A stretch of DNA of 64,000 nt from Thermococcus sp. LS1 (GCF_012027395.1 NZ_SNUJ01000005.1:1-64000); one strand, 5' to 3'. Shown: positions 43,484 through 52,603, counted from the stretch's first letter. A program made the numbers and translations. Notes: generated by a model not told the origin, from the letters alone.

Positions 43484-44605
43484 TCAGAGCAGGCCCTCGA
43501 TGAGCTCCGCTATGTTCCCCCGGGCCTTGCCCCTGAGGCGCTCCAGGTGGCTGCTCAAGGCCTCGCCGATGCCGTGGATGAAGAGGCTCAACGCCTCCTC
43601 CCTCTCAAGTCCGCGCGAGCGGAGGTAGAAGAGGGCATCCTCGTCGAACTGATGGACTGCTGCTGAGTGGGAAGCCTCTTCGATTTCTGATGTATCGACC
43701 TCGAGCATTGGCACACTCACGCCAAGAGATCCTTCATCCATTATCGTCATATGCGAGATTACCCTACTTGAAGAGTCCCTTGCACTCTCGAAGACCTTCG
43801 CAACACCCCTATGTACTGCCCAGCCTTTTTGATAAGAGAAGCCGTGCACTCTTGTCTCGCTTCTGCTCTTTTCGCCGTACTGGAGGACGTTAGTGAGGTA
43901 GTCAACGGCCGAGCTTATGCCCAGGGGCATTCCCCTCAGGATGAGCTCGCTCTCTCTACCTTCAAGCGAGTAATCTTCACGGTGGTGGCTCATGAGGCCA
44001 CCTTTAATGAGGGTGAACACGTTGACTCTAGCTTTTTCGCCGAGTGATGCCCTCAGGAGGTAGTGGGACAGCGAAGAGTGCCTTCCGACGGTGAGGATTT
44101 CGAGGTCGGCGTTTCTCGCTTTAAGCTCGACCACTAAGGATTTTGTTCCTTCTTCGCTCAAATCGTAGATGATTATCGGTACCTTCACGCCCTCGGCCTC
44201 TATGCTGATGTGGTGGCTGATGAAGGCCTTCTTCGATAGGTGTGATACTATCACAAGCGGCTCGGGAAGGTCTTCGGTTATCCTCAGCCTGTAGGACTTC
44301 TTCAGCGCGTAGAAGTGGAAGCCAAGGATTCTTGACTCCTCCGGACTTGAGAGGCCAAGCGTCCCCTCAGTTAGCTCAACGCCGGCTGGAAGGTTAAAGC
44401 TCGCTTCACTCCCAGAGAGGAGGACGTGCGCCTTAATCTTCACTTCCCCGGCCTTTGCCTCCGTCGGAAGCCTAAGTGGTGAGTTCTCCTCAAAGAGCTT
44501 CCACTTCGTGTAGCCCTTTATCGTTGGACTGTCCCCGTACTTCTGGTACTCAAGCTTTTGCAGCTTTTCCAGGGTAATCCCGTTAGAGAGTCCTTTAGGA
44601 CGCAT
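43484..44605 (-). CDS. sufD: Fe-S cluster assembly scaffold SufD (SufB/SufD family)
   Basis: A 373-residue beta-helix protein of the SufBD family. It partners SufB, with SufC as the ATPase, in the scaffold that assembles Fe-S clusters. The C-terminal third has EIEEASHSAAVHQFDEDALFYL, matching the SufD/SufB core with the conserved His, and SRGLEREEALSLFIHG. Its last ~100 residues form the helical end. The start is at 44605, where the sufB stop overlaps the ATG by one base. Confidence 0.93.
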   Translation of the reverse strand: MRPKGLSNGITLEKLQKLEYQKYGDSPTIKGYTKWKLFEENSPLRLPTEAKAGEVKIKAHVLLSGSEASFNLPAGVELTEGTLGLSSPEESRILGFHFYALKKSYRLRITEDLPEPLVIVSHLSKKAFISHHISIEAEGVKVPIIIYDLSEEGTKSLVVELKARNADLEILTVGRHSSLSHYLLRASLGEKARVNVFTLIKGGLMSHHREDYSLEGRESELILRGMPLGISSAVDYLTNVLQYGEKSRSETRVHGFSYQKGWAVHRGVAKVFESARDSSSRVISHMTIMDEGSLGVSVPMLEVDTSEIEEASHSAAVHQFDEDALFYLRSRGLEREEALSLFIHGIGEALSSHLERLRGKARGNIAELIEGLL

Positions 44606-46029
44606 CAGCCAACACCCCCCATCTCGCTGAACTCCAGCTCTATGACCTTCTTGAGCACCTCGACGTACTCGAAAGGCAGCCCCTCGAGGATTTCGCTAAT
44701 GAAGCCAAGCACTATGAGGCTCTTCGCTTCTTCCTCACCTATTCCGCGCGAGTTCATGTAGAAGAGCTTGTCCTCGCCGAGCTTCCCGGTGGTGGCTTCG
44801 TGGATTATGCTCGCAGTCGGCTCGTCGTTCTGGTTGTGCGGATAGGTGTAGGCCTTACTCTTCTTGTCGAGGATGAGTGAATCACAGGAAACCGTAGCGG
44901 TCGAGTTCCTGGCGCCCTTAATGATCCTCACCAGACCGCGGTAGATGTTTATTCCGCCGTTGGCGCTTATGCTCTTCGAGACTATCTTGGAGCTGGTGTT
45001 GGGTGCGAGGTGCCACGTCTTTGCGCCGGTATCCTTCATGAAGGGCCCATTGCTGAGGGAGACGACGTATTGGGCAGTCCTCGCGCCCTCGCCCTTCAGG
45101 ACGCTCGAGGGGTAGGTGTAGGTTATCCTGCTCCCTATGCTGCCCTCTATCCACTCGACGTAGGCGTTCTCCTCTATGATGGCGCGCTTGTTGTTGAAGT
45201 TAATGACGTTCCTGCTCCAGTTCTGTATCGTGGTGAACTTGACGGTCGCTCCTTTGTGGGCGTAAATCTCGACCATGCCGTCGTGGAAGGAGAAGCCCTT
45301 GTACATCGGAGCTGAGCAGCCTTCGATGAAGTGTATGTAACTTCCCTCGTCGGCAACCAGGAGAGTGTGCTCGAACTGTCCCTCCAAAGCCGAACCTATG
45401 ACGAAGAAGGCCTCGACTGGGAAGGGGATTCTCACGCCCTTGGGCACGTAGACGAAGACTCCCCCGCTCCAGAGGGCATGGTGCAGAGCGGAGAACTTGT
45501 GCTCTCCAGCGGGGAAGACCCTGCCGAAGTACCGCTTCACGAGATCCGGATACTTCTGCACCGCCTCCTCCATCGGTATCATGATTATGCCCATCTTCTC
45601 GAACTCTCCCTTGAGCTTCGAATAGACGCTCTCACTGTCAAACACGGCGGTTAAGCCGGAGAGGAACCTTTTCTCTATTTCGGGAATGTTGAGCCTCTCA
45701 AAGGTCCTCCTGATGTTCTCGGGCAGGTCCTCCCAGTCCTTAATCTCATTGCCTATCTCGGGCTTCGAGTAAAGGGTGAGGCTTTCCAAGTCAAGCTCCT
45801 CAATGCCGACGACCCATTTGGGCATGGGCAGCTTGTGGAAGAGCTCTAAAGCCTTGAGCCTGTGCCTGAGCATCCACTCCGGCTCGTTCTTTATCCTCGA
45901 GAGCTCCTCTATCATGTCCTTCGTCAGCTCGCCCTTGAGCTCTATCTCTTTGGGATATGGCACTGCCGTGCCGAGTATCTCCTCAAGGGAGCCAGCTTTG
46001 AGGATTTCGGCGAGTTTAGACTGCTCCAT
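44605..46029 (-). CDS. sufB: Fe-S cluster assembly scaffold SufB
   Basis: A 474-residue scaffold protein with the SufB layout: a helical N-terminal domain, the beta-helix core with EGCSAPMYKGFSFHDGMVEI, and the C-terminal domain (EPTASIIHEATTGKLGEDKLFYMNSRGIGEEEA). Cys residues in the core (CSAP, SCDSL) are candidate cluster or sulfur sites. It overlaps sufC by 14 bases and sufD by one, so all three are coupled. Confidence 0.95.
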   Translation of the reverse strand: MEQSKLAEILKAGSLEEILGTAVPYPKEIELKGELTKDMIEELSRIKNEPEWMLRHRLKALELFHKLPMPKWVVGIEELDLESLTLYSKPEIGNEIKDWEDLPENIRRTFERLNIPEIEKRFLSGLTAVFDSESVYSKLKGEFEKMGIIMIPMEEAVQKYPDLVKRYFGRVFPAGEHKFSALHHALWSGGVFVYVPKGVRIPFPVEAFFVIGSALEGQFEHTLLVADEGSYIHFIEGCSAPMYKGFSFHDGMVEIYAHKGATVKFTTIQNWSRNVINFNNKRAIIEENAYVEWIEGSIGSRITYTYPSSVLKGEGARTAQYVVSLSNGPFMKDTGAKTWHLAPNTSSKIVSKSISANGGINIYRGLVRIIKGARNSTATVSCDSLILDKKSKAYTYPHNQNDEPTASIIHEATTGKLGEDKLFYMNSRGIGEEEAKSLIVLGFISEILEGLPFEYVEVLKKVIELEFSEMGGVG

Positions 46030-46750
46030 AGTCCTCCACCGCCGCGAAGCCCTTCTCCTCTATTATCTTCACGAGCTCGACTCCGCCAGAGGCAACCAGC
46101 CTGCCCTCCTTGAGGACGTGAACCTTCTGGGCGTTGAGGTACTCCAATATTCTGCCGTAGTGTGTGATTAGGAGTATTGAGGTGCCCTCGCTGTGCAGCC
46201 TATCAATTATCCCGGCCATAACTTTGAGTGAGTCAACATCAACCCCACTGTCCGGCTCATCCAGAATCAGGAGCTTCGGCCTGATAAGGTAGGCTTGAAG
46301 CATCTCAAGCTTCTTCCTCTCTCCACCGGAAAAGCCGACGTTGAGCCCTCTTGAGAGCATCGAGCTGTCGAAGCCGAGCTCTTCAACGGCTTTGAAGATC
46401 ATGTCGTAGGCCTCAACTTCGTCTATTCCCCTTAGGTTCTTCAGCATCCTCTGGAGGAACTGGATGACCTTAACACCCTCGACTTCCACTGGATGCTGGA
46501 AGCTGAGGAATATCCCCTTCTTGGCCCTCTCCTCTGGCTTCATCTCCGTTATATCCTCACCGTTAAAGGTTATCCTGCCCTTCACTACCCTGTACCTTGG
46601 ATGACCGGCTATGGTCAAGGCCAGAGTTGATTTTCCGCTTCCGTTGGGACCCATGACGACGTGGAGTTTGCCTTTTCCAATATCAAGCGTGATTCCCTTG
46701 AGTATTTCCTTATCCATAACTTTGACGTGTAAATCTTCCACCTTCAGCAT
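46016..46750 (-). CDS. sufC: Fe-S assembly ATPase SufC
   Basis: A 244-residue ABC-type ATPase. Walker A is GPNGSGKSTLA near residue 33, the signature is GFSGGERKKLEM near 138, Walker B is KLLILDEPDSGVDVDSL, and the H-loop is ITHYGRIL. It drives the SufBD scaffold. The ATG at 46750 follows GGTGATGGG. It is first in sufCBD, without sufS or sufE genes, as is usual in Thermococcales. Confidence 0.96.
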   Translation of the reverse strand: MLKVEDLHVKVMDKEILKGITLDIGKGKLHVVMGPNGSGKSTLALTIAGHPRYRVVKGRITFNGEDITEMKPEERAKKGIFLSFQHPVEVEGVKVIQFLQRMLKNLRGIDEVEAYDMIFKAVEELGFDSSMLSRGLNVGFSGGERKKLEMLQAYLIRPKLLILDEPDSGVDVDSLKVMAGIIDRLHSEGTSILLITHYGRILEYLNAQKVHVLKEGRLVASGGVELVKIIEEKGFAAVEDYGAV

Positions 46751-46762
46751 GCCCATCACCGT

Positions 46763-46785
46763 CCTTTATATACCCAGTATTGGGT
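46763..46785 (-). promoter_or_regulatory. suf operon promoter with palindrome
   Basis: The TATA box TATATAAAGG (minus strand, about 46763-46773) lies next to ACCCAGTATTGGGT (46772-46785), where 12 of 14 positions are symmetrical. It covers the BRE. Confidence 0.5.
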
Positions 46786-46940
46786 AAAAAAGTTCGCCTT
46801 TAAAACCTTTCTTCACAAATTTGTGTAATCAACTTGGGTCTCACATCCTGGTAACATTTATTTGGATCGAGTTTTCAATCCGTCAAAATTTGATGCTGTG
46901 ATTTAGTTCACGAACAACCCATGCAATCTAGAATATTAAC

Positions 46941-46946
46941 AAAAAA
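46941..46946 (-). terminator. T-run terminator after the ferritin gene
   Basis: Six T on the minus strand follow the ferritin stop by eight bases. Confidence 0.4.
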
Positions 46947-46953
46947 GAGGAAC

Positions 46954-47475
46954 TCAGCCCCCCTGAAGAAGGAGGTTTGGAAGCTGCGGAGCCCTTTGAC
47001 CAAGCTCCTGGTCGAGCATGAAAAGAACCTGCGGGCTGTCCTTTGCAAACTTGAGCTTATCAACAATCTTTTTGACACTTGCCTCTTCTTCAACCTGCTC
47101 GTTTATGAACCACTCCAAAAATGCCCTCGTTGAGTAGTCCTTCTCCTCCTCGGCCAGAGCGGCGAGCTCGTTTATGCACTTGCTTATGAACTGCTCGTGC
47201 TTGTATGCCGCCTCAAATGCTGCCAGTGGGGATTCCCACTCCTTTGGCGGCTGCTCTATTGCTTTCAGCTCGACCCTTCCGTTCCTGTCGTAGATGTAGT
47301 TGTAAAACCTTAGTGCATGTCCAAGTTCTTCCTCAGCTTGCGCTTTCATCCAGTTGGCAAACCCCTCCAGGTTAAGGTCCTCAAAATAGGCCGCCATTGC
47401 AAAGTACAGGTATGCAGAATAAAGCTCTCTGTTAAGCTGCTCATTTAGAGCTTTCAACATTCTTTCACTCAGCAT
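46954..47475 (-). CDS. ftnA: Ferritin
   Basis: A 173-residue ferritin, which forms a 24-subunit iron-storage shell. Ferroxidase ligands are visible: Glu17 in LNREL, Glu50 and His53 in AEEELGHAL, and later [14 protein letters not shown] with its Glu and Gln. It begins [20 protein letters not shown], as in Pyrococcus ferritins. The ATG at 47475 follows GGTGGTGGCC. It stands between suf and the thiI genes and is separately transcribed. Confidence 0.96.
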   Translation of the reverse strand: MLSERMLKALNEQLNRELYSAYLYFAMAAYFEDLNLEGFANWMKAQAEEELGHALRFYNYIYDRNGRVELKAIEQPPKEWESPLAAFEAAYKHEQFISKCINELAALAEEEKDYSTRAFLEWFINEQVEEEASVKKIVDKLKFAKDSPQVLFMLDQELGQRAPQLPNLLLQGG

Positions 47476-47542
47476 GGCCACCACCCCACTATAGTTACGC
47501 GCGGTTACTCTAAAAGTTTTCGCCTTAGATTTTTGAAAAACT

Positions 47543-48634
47543 TTAAATTATTCCCTCTTTTTCCAAAATATCCAAGATTTTCAAGAATTCCTCATACTTC
47601 CCCTGAGTCACAACTCTCTCGGGTCTGAACGGACAATCACAGTATGGGTACTCTAAAAAGGCTTGATATGTGCCAATTTCCCTCGCTATCTTAACTATCT
47701 CTTCCTTGTCCATGCCCAGCAAGGGTCTGTGCACGGGGAAACGGACGCTCATGGTCTCAAAGTAAAGGTTCGCCAGTGTCTGCGAAGCCACCTGGCCAAG
47801 GGAATCCCCCGTAACAATGCCCAGTGCACCTTCCTCCCTCGCTATCTCCGCGGCTCTTCTCAGCATAGCGACCTTGCACAGGACGCATGTCCATTCCTGC
47901 ATGTTTATCCTGCTGAGGACGGCCACGTAGGGTCTCAGAACTTCAAAGTGGTTCTCCACAATGAGTTCAATGTCTTTTGGGGAGTAATCATTGAGTATCT
48001 CAACGGTTTTCTCTACAACCTCCCTCGCGTTCTGCCCCTGGTCGAAGTGAACCGCTATTATTTCTGCGCCCCTCTTCATCATGAGGAATGCGGCAACAGG
48101 TGAATCTATGCCACCGCTGAGCAGAACCACGACCTTCCCCTGCGTGCCAACTGGAAGCCCGCCGACGCCTTTAATCTTCTCAAAGAAAACGTAGGCCTTC
48201 CCCTTTATAATTTCAATTCCTATCGTGAGCTCGGGATTTTCCAGATCTACTTTCCAGCCGAATTCTTTCACAATGAACGCCCCTATTTCCCTGTTAACCT
48301 CAACAGAAGTCTTGAGGAACGCCTTATCCAGCCGCTGAGTTTCCACCTTAAAGCTTTTCGGATTCAAACCTTTCAGGGCTTCTCTCAGATAGTCTGGCAC
48401 TTCCTCGTAGTTCATCTCCCTCGCAGGCGAAACCGAAACAACGCCCGGGACTTTTGCAATAATCTCAGCCGCTTCATCGGGGGCCTCAATGAGGATTCGT
48501 CCTCTAATCAACCTCGCCTTTGCTTTAATCCCTTTCCTCTCTAAGGCAGCTAGGATGTTCTCTACGAGCCTTCTTTCAAACTCTCTTCTTTTGCCCCTCT
48601 TTACTGCTATCTCGCCATAGCGTACCAGTATCAT
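47543..48634 (-). CDS. thiI: tRNA 4-thiouridine synthetase ThiI (no rhodanese domain)
   Basis: A 363-residue enzyme. The N-terminus holds a ferredoxin-like and THUMP domain ([19 protein letters not shown] to about residue 160). The PP-loop motif is [21 protein letters not shown] near residue 172, and the end has [17 protein letters not shown] with its Cys. It lacks the rhodanese domain of bacterial ThiI, as do other archaea. It makes 4-thiouridine in tRNA and may serve other sulfur transfers. It starts one base after the E1-like gene ends. Confidence 0.92.
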   Translation of the reverse strand: MILVRYGEIAVKRGKRREFERRLVENILAALERKGIKAKARLIRGRILIEAPDEAAEIIAKVPGVVSVSPAREMNYEEVPDYLREALKGLNPKSFKVETQRLDKAFLKTSVEVNREIGAFIVKEFGWKVDLENPELTIGIEIIKGKAYVFFEKIKGVGGLPVGTQGKVVVLLSGGIDSPVAAFLMMKRGAEIIAVHFDQGQNAREVVEKTVEILNDYSPKDIELIVENHFEVLRPYVAVLSRINMQEWTCVLCKVAMLRRAAEIAREEGALGIVTGDSLGQVASQTLANLYFETMSVRFPVHRPLLGMDKEEIVKIAREIGTYQAFLEYPYCDCPFRPERVVTQGKYEEFLKILDILEKEGII

Positions 48635-48635
48635 C

Positions 48636-49610
48636 TCAACCACCCAAATAGCGTGCAAAGAAGTTTTTGGCTTCCTTTTCGTCCTCAGCACCGCGGATTA
48701 TCATCCTGCCGCTCGTAAATATCAGGATCTCAGCGTAGTCGTCCTCGAACTGGATGAACTGCGACGTCTTGATATACTCAATGCCGAGGGCATCGAGCCT
48801 TTTGGCGAGCTCATCAAGGTCCACGCTCATCCTCTCGGGGGGAGTTATTTGAATCGAACCGTCACACATGTGCTCTATCTTCATCTGCTTCTCCAGGAAC
48901 GTGAAGTTGTGCCTAACGCAGACCTCACAGTCCTCCCTCCTCGGGATCTCCACCTTCTCAAAGTCAAGTGTCTTGGTGTCGAAGAAAATCAGCTCACTCT
49001 TCACTTCCTCACCTAAGAGAATCTTAGCCGCTAGAGTGACGGCCAGCGAAGCAGCGAGGGGCGGAACGTAGCTCATAATCCCTGCGACGGCGCACGTTGG
49101 CATGGGCCTTGAGGGCAGCTTCGGCATCAAACAGCGGAAGCAGGCAGTCTTTCCTGGAATTATGGGCATCAAGTTGCCGTAAGTCGCCAAGATGCCAACG
49201 TAAATCCATGGTTTGTTGCTCTTCACCGCGTAGTCGTTTATTACCTGCCTCGTGTAAATGTTGTCCGTTCCGTCTATAATGAGGTCAGCTTCGTCCAGAA
49301 GATGCACCGTTGAAGGGTTTAAGTCCTCAAAGTGACCAATAACGTTCTCAAAGCGCTCCTTCAGGACCTCCACCTTGGGCTTTCCTATATCCTCACTTGT
49401 ATATATCGTCCTTGGAAGGTCGCTCTCGTCCACAAAGTCCCGGTCTATCACTATTATTCTTCCAACGCCCAGTTTGTGAAGGAAGTAGACCTCCCAGCTC
49501 CCCAGTGCTCCTGCCCCCACAACTGCAACCGTGCTCTCGCTGAGCTTTCTTTGGCCATCCATACCGATTATCGGGAAGTGCCTCGAAAAGTCCATCTTTA
49601 CATCCACCAT
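48636..49610 (-). CDS. E1-like adenylating enzyme (ThiF/MoeB/HesA family)
   Basis: A 324-residue protein. Residues 1-240 form the E1-like domain: VAVVGAGALGSWEVYFLHKL (ATP), IIDGTDNIYTRQVINDYA and two zinc-binding Cys pairs (CFRC and CEVC). About 80 more residues follow, ending in an added C-terminal part (SRMIIRGAEDEKEAKNFFA). These enzymes adenylate small ubiquitin-like sulfur carriers. In archaea the homologue UbaA links SAMP conjugation and tRNA thiolation, which fits its coupling to thiI. I start at 49610 after GGTGG. Confidence 0.88.
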   Translation of the reverse strand: MVDVKMDFSRHFPIIGMDGQRKLSESTVAVVGAGALGSWEVYFLHKLGVGRIIVIDRDFVDESDLPRTIYTSEDIGKPKVEVLKERFENVIGHFEDLNPSTVHLLDEADLIIDGTDNIYTRQVINDYAVKSNKPWIYVGILATYGNLMPIIPGKTACFRCLMPKLPSRPMPTCAVAGIMSYVPPLAASLAVTLAAKILLGEEVKSELIFFDTKTLDFEKVEIPRREDCEVCVRHNFTFLEKQMKIEHMCDGSIQITPPERMSVDLDELAKRLDALGIEYIKTSQFIQFEDDYAEILIFTSGRMIIRGAEDEKEAKNFFARYLGG

Positions 49611-49702
49611 GCTACCACCATTGGAAGCTTCTAAGAGGCTCAAAAAAGGCTTTTGAAAACCAAAAGTTCTGGACAATTCTGGGACATAAAATTCCCGCCG
49701 AG

Positions 49703-49730
49703 CCGGAAAGGATATTAAACCCGTTTCCGG
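49703..49730 (+). promoter_or_regulatory. Nitroreductase promoter with enclosing repeat
   Basis: CCGGAAA (49703-49709) and TTTCCGG (49724-49730) enclose a 14-base spacer with the TATA-like GATATTAAAC. The repeat is perfect. Confidence 0.55.
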
Positions 49731-49749
49731 AACTTTCGCCGGTGATGGT

Positions 49750-50298
49750 ATGGAGTTCTTTGAGGTGTTGAGAAAAAGGAGAAGTATAAGGCGCTTTCAG
49801 GATAAGAAAGTCCCGAAGGAGCTGGTAGAAAAGCTTCTTGAGGCTGCTTTCCTTTCGCCGAGTTCATACAACAAAAGGCCCTGGCACTTCATAGTCGTTG
49901 ATGATAAGGAAAAGCTCCAGAAGCTCTCGAAGGCGAAGTTAGGCGCCTCTGGGCTGGCAACGGCTCCTTTAGCCATCGTCGTGACGGCGGATGGTGAGAG
50001 GAGTGACGTATGGATCGAGGATGCTTCCATAGCGGCTGAGCATATGCAGCTTGCGGCCGTTGCCCTGGGTCTGGGATCCTTCTGGGTGCAGATTAGGAAC
50101 AGGATGCACAACGAGGAGAAGAGCGCCGAGGAATACGTGAGGGAGCTCTTAGACATTCCAGAAAACTACCGCGTTCTCTGCATCATTGGTGTTGGCTATC
50201 CAGCGGAGAACAAGCCGCCCCACGGCGAAGAGGTCTTTGAGTGGGGGAAAGTGAGCTACAACGGGTTTGAGAGGCGTTTTAAGGGTGGCCCTGAATAG
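49750..50298 (+). CDS. Nitroreductase-family flavoprotein
   Basis: A 182-residue FMN protein. The N-terminal RKRRSIRRFQDKKVPKEL, then AAFLSPSSYNKRPWHFIVV and GLGSFWVQI match the nitroreductase fold. It has the FMN-phosphate Arg pair at the start. Substrate is unknown; the group also includes dehalogenases and quinone reductases. GGTGATGGT precedes the ATG. Its promoter has its own inverted repeat. Confidence 0.92.
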   Translation: MEFFEVLRKRRSIRRFQDKKVPKELVEKLLEAAFLSPSSYNKRPWHFIVVDDKEKLQKLSKAKLGASGLATAPLAIVVTADGERSDVWIEDASIAAEHMQLAAVALGLGSFWVQIRNRMHNEEKSAEEYVRELLDIPENYRVLCIIGVGYPAENKPPHGEEVFEWGKVSYNGFERRFKGGPE

Positions 50299-50343
50299 TT
50301 CACACGTTGGAAGCGTTCAATTTGACTGCCAACCTCCCGTTTA

Positions 50344-50368
50344 TTTTGCATTCTGCAAAAAATAAATG
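50344..50368 (+). promoter_or_regulatory. Promoter of the small Cys protein gene
   Basis: The perfect inverted repeat TTTTGCA-TTC-TGCAAAA at 50344-50360 leads into AAAAATAAATG (50358-50368), a TATA-like box giving a start near 50388. Confidence 0.5.
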
Positions 50369-50394
50369 CCATAAGAACCCCCGGAGAGTAAAGA

Positions 50395-50613
50395 ATGGTG
50401 GTATCAGTGAGAGCAAGGGTATGCATGTTCTGCGCAGGGGAAAGAATTGGAGACGTCGTTAAAGTCCTTGAGGCAAAGGGCTACTCCGTCAGCGTGGAAG
50501 GGTGCATAGGGCTCTGCGCCAAATATCCCTGCGGCAACGTAAACGTGATAGCCGGCGAAAAAGAGATATCCGCCAAAGACTTCGGGGGGTTCTTGGAGGC
50601 ACTGAGGATATAA
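50395..50613 (+). CDS. Small Cys-rich thioredoxin-fold protein
   Basis: A 72-residue protein. The Cys pattern is CMFC near residue 10 and CIGLCAKYPCG near 37. It resembles DUF1450-like or 2Fe-2S thioredoxin-like families, where such Cys patterns bind a cluster or a disulfide. It has no signal peptide. It lies just before the thioredoxin-CcdA gene, which has its own promoter, so the two may act together in redox. The family is not certain. Confidence 0.65.
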   Translation: MVVSVRARVCMFCAGERIGDVVKVLEAKGYSVSVEGCIGLCAKYPCGNVNVIAGEKEISAKDFGGFLEALRI

Positions 50614-50645
50614 AAACCGTGAAGGCCCCACGGTAATCCCGGAGG
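50608..50645 (+). promoter_or_regulatory. TATA box and ribosome binding site before the thioredoxin-CcdA gene
   Basis: GATATAAAA (50608-50615) predicts a start near 50637; GGAGGT at 50640-50645 lies five bases before the ATG at 50651. They support this start over the ATG at 50843. A small hairpin ACCGTG/CACGGT lies between the box and the predicted start. Confidence 0.5.
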
Positions 50646-50650
50646 TTGGT

Positions 50651-52162
50651 ATGCCTGGATTCATGTGGGCAGCGAATGTGATAAGCGTGCAGGAGGTTCG
50701 CGGGATGGGAGGAAGTGAAATCCTCCAGAAACATGTCAAAGTCGTGTACCCCGGCAAGATAACAGCGGAATGCCTGGAGATGGGTTATGTCCCGACGACA
50801 TTTGATGAAAAACGCTTCAAAAAAAGTCTTTTTAACGGTGGCATGGAACCCTTTTGGGTGAACCGGGTGAAGAGAGCTGTCCTGTTGTTCGGTATCATCC
50901 TGCTTTTTGCAGGACTCGCGGCGGGTGCAGAGGTCTCCTACGGGGGACTCAGCTTCCACGATGTCTCGACCGGGGAAGAGCTGGATAACCTCATCAAGGC
51001 CCATGAGGGCGAGTACTTTTTCATCTTCTACCACTCAGAGAGCTGCCCGGCATGCAACTACATGAAGACGAGCGTTTTCCCGACTGAGAAAGCCAAGGAG
51101 ACCCTTTCGGGATTGAACCTTGTTTCCATCGACGTTTACAAAGCGCGCTCCCTTACAACGCTCAGATATAGGGTTTACGATGACGTTGTTGTCCTCCAGC
51201 CAGACAACGCTGGCTACTACAGGCCAAAAACTCCGGGGGAAGAGATAAGCGTCGGCGTTCCGGGGACGCCAACGATGGTAATATTCAAGGTCGAGAACGG
51301 CACCAGAATCCTGAAGGGAGTAGCGATCGGTGCGCTCAATCCTGATGGTTTGGAGTTCTTCGTAAAGACTGCAGTGGGGAGCGATGAAAAACCCCAAGGA
51401 GGGGAACAAACTCAAACCACGGAAACTGCAACGTCCCAGGCCCAGGAAAACAACACAAACCTCACCCTCGCGGTTCTCCTGCCGATATTCTCGGCCGGAA
51501 TACTGAGCGTCTTCTCACCCTGCGTCCTGCCCCTCATAGTCGGCACTTTCTCCCTCACTTTCGCGAGGAGGAGCGTGGAGCTGATAATAGCTGGCATGGT
51601 GTTATCTTTCGCCATCTTGGGCGCCCTGGCAGGTAGTTTTGGTTCCTATGCGGCCCAGATAAGGGGAGCCCTGTACCTCATAGGCGGCCTCGGCTTCATA
51701 GTGATTGGCCTGGGCTTCCTGAGCGAGAGCGTAAGCGCCAAGCTTGAGAGGTTCCTGAGCTTTTCGGCATCGGATAAGGTAGCGTCGAAGAGAGGAAAGC
51801 TGTATGACTTCGCCCTCGGCTCGGCCTTGGGGGCCACGTGGCTCGGCTGCATAGCCCCTTACGTCGGCTTCGCCGTCATTACTGCCGCACTAAGCGGCGA
51901 CACCCTAAGCGGGATAATCGTGATGGGAACCTATGGCCTTGGCATGGGGCTGACGGTTTACCTGATTACCTCCTCGAAGGACCTGGGGGACTGGATAAAC
52001 AGGAAGTTCCTCTCGGGGAGGATAGGCCTCAGCAAGTCTGGCAAAGCAAAGTGGGAACGGGCCTTGGGTGTAATCCTTGTGCTCCTCGGACTGCTTATGC
52101 TCACAGAACTCACACCATTAAAGTTCTGGAGCGCCCTCTTTGAGGGCCTTTCAAAACTCTGA
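50651..52162 (+). CDS. Thioredoxin-CcdA (DsbD-like) transmembrane redox protein
   Basis: A 503-residue membrane protein. Residues 1-64 are an unexplained leader; residues 65-95 carry a signal/anchor segment (VKRAVLLFGIILLFAGLAA). An outside thioredoxin-like domain follows (~95-250) with SESCPACNYM, then a Gln/Thr linker. The CcdA domain (~275-500) has both active motifs, FSPCVLPLIV and LGCIAPYVG. It carries reducing power from the cytoplasm to the outside, as DsbD does. The ATG at 50651 has TATA and GGAGGT; the ATG at 50843 has GGTGG and would remove the leader. Which start is used is open. Confidence 0.82.
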   Translation: MPGFMWAANVISVQEVRGMGGSEILQKHVKVVYPGKITAECLEMGYVPTTFDEKRFKKSLFNGGMEPFWVNRVKRAVLLFGIILLFAGLAAGAEVSYGGLSFHDVSTGEELDNLIKAHEGEYFFIFYHSESCPACNYMKTSVFPTEKAKETLSGLNLVSIDVYKARSLTTLRYRVYDDVVVLQPDNAGYYRPKTPGEEISVGVPGTPTMVIFKVENGTRILKGVAIGALNPDGLEFFVKTAVGSDEKPQGGEQTQTTETATSQAQENNTNLTLAVLLPIFSAGILSVFSPCVLPLIVGTFSLTFARRSVELIIAGMVLSFAILGALAGSFGSYAAQIRGALYLIGGLGFIVIGLGFLSESVSAKLERFLSFSASDKVASKRGKLYDFALGSALGATWLGCIAPYVGFAVITAALSGDTLSGIIVMGTYGLGMGLTVYLITSSKDLGDWINRKFLSGRIGLSKSGKAKWERALGVILVLLGLLMLTELTPLKFWSALFEGLSKL

Positions 52163-52174
52163 GGAGGTGGAAAA

Positions 52175-52528
52175 ATGTTCAGATACAGGAGAAAGGTTGG
52201 GCTGAGCCTTGAGGAAGCCGAAAAGAAGTTTAGGGAGGAGCTCGCAAAGAGAGGCTACAAAGTGATCCTTGATTTCACGCCAAGCGATGTTATCAGGAAC
52301 AACCTCGGGGTCGAGATGGAGCCCTACAGGATACTTTATGTCTGCAACCCAAAGGTCTTCTACGAGATGACCAAGAAGGAATACGAGATAGGCTCCTTCG
52401 CGCCGTGTCCGGTGCTCTTCTACGAGAAGGACGGCGAAACCTACGTGGCCATCAACACCGCCGACGACGTGCTCGACATAATCAAAGAGCCCCTTGAGGT
52501 CGTTAAAAGCGTTATTGAGGACCTTTAA
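52175..52528 (+). CDS. DUF302-family protein (second copy)
   Basis: A 117-residue soluble protein resembling DUF302: MFRYRRKVGLSLEEAEKKFREELAKR, then YRILYVCNPKVFYEM and FAPCPVLFYEKDGETYVAI with the Pro-Cys-Pro turn. It follows the CcdA gene by 12 bases after GAGGTGG, so it is co-transcribed. It shares the Cys-Pro pattern with the first copy at 40022. Function is unknown. Confidence 0.8.
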   Translation: MFRYRRKVGLSLEEAEKKFREELAKRGYKVILDFTPSDVIRNNLGVEMEPYRILYVCNPKVFYEMTKKEYEIGSFAPCPVLFYEKDGETYVAINTADDVLDIIKEPLEVVKSVIEDL

Positions 52529-52542
52529 CGAAGTCGTCTCGC

Positions 52543-52560
52543 CTTTTCTTTTTCCTTTTC
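52543..52560 (+). terminator. Pyrimidine-rich terminator after the DUF302 gene
   Basis: Repeated T-tracts (TTTTCTTTTTCCTTTT) follow the stop. Confidence 0.4.
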
Positions 52561-52603
52561 AGAAAATCAACGTCCAGCGAGCCGGATTTTTAGACTTGCA
52601 AAA

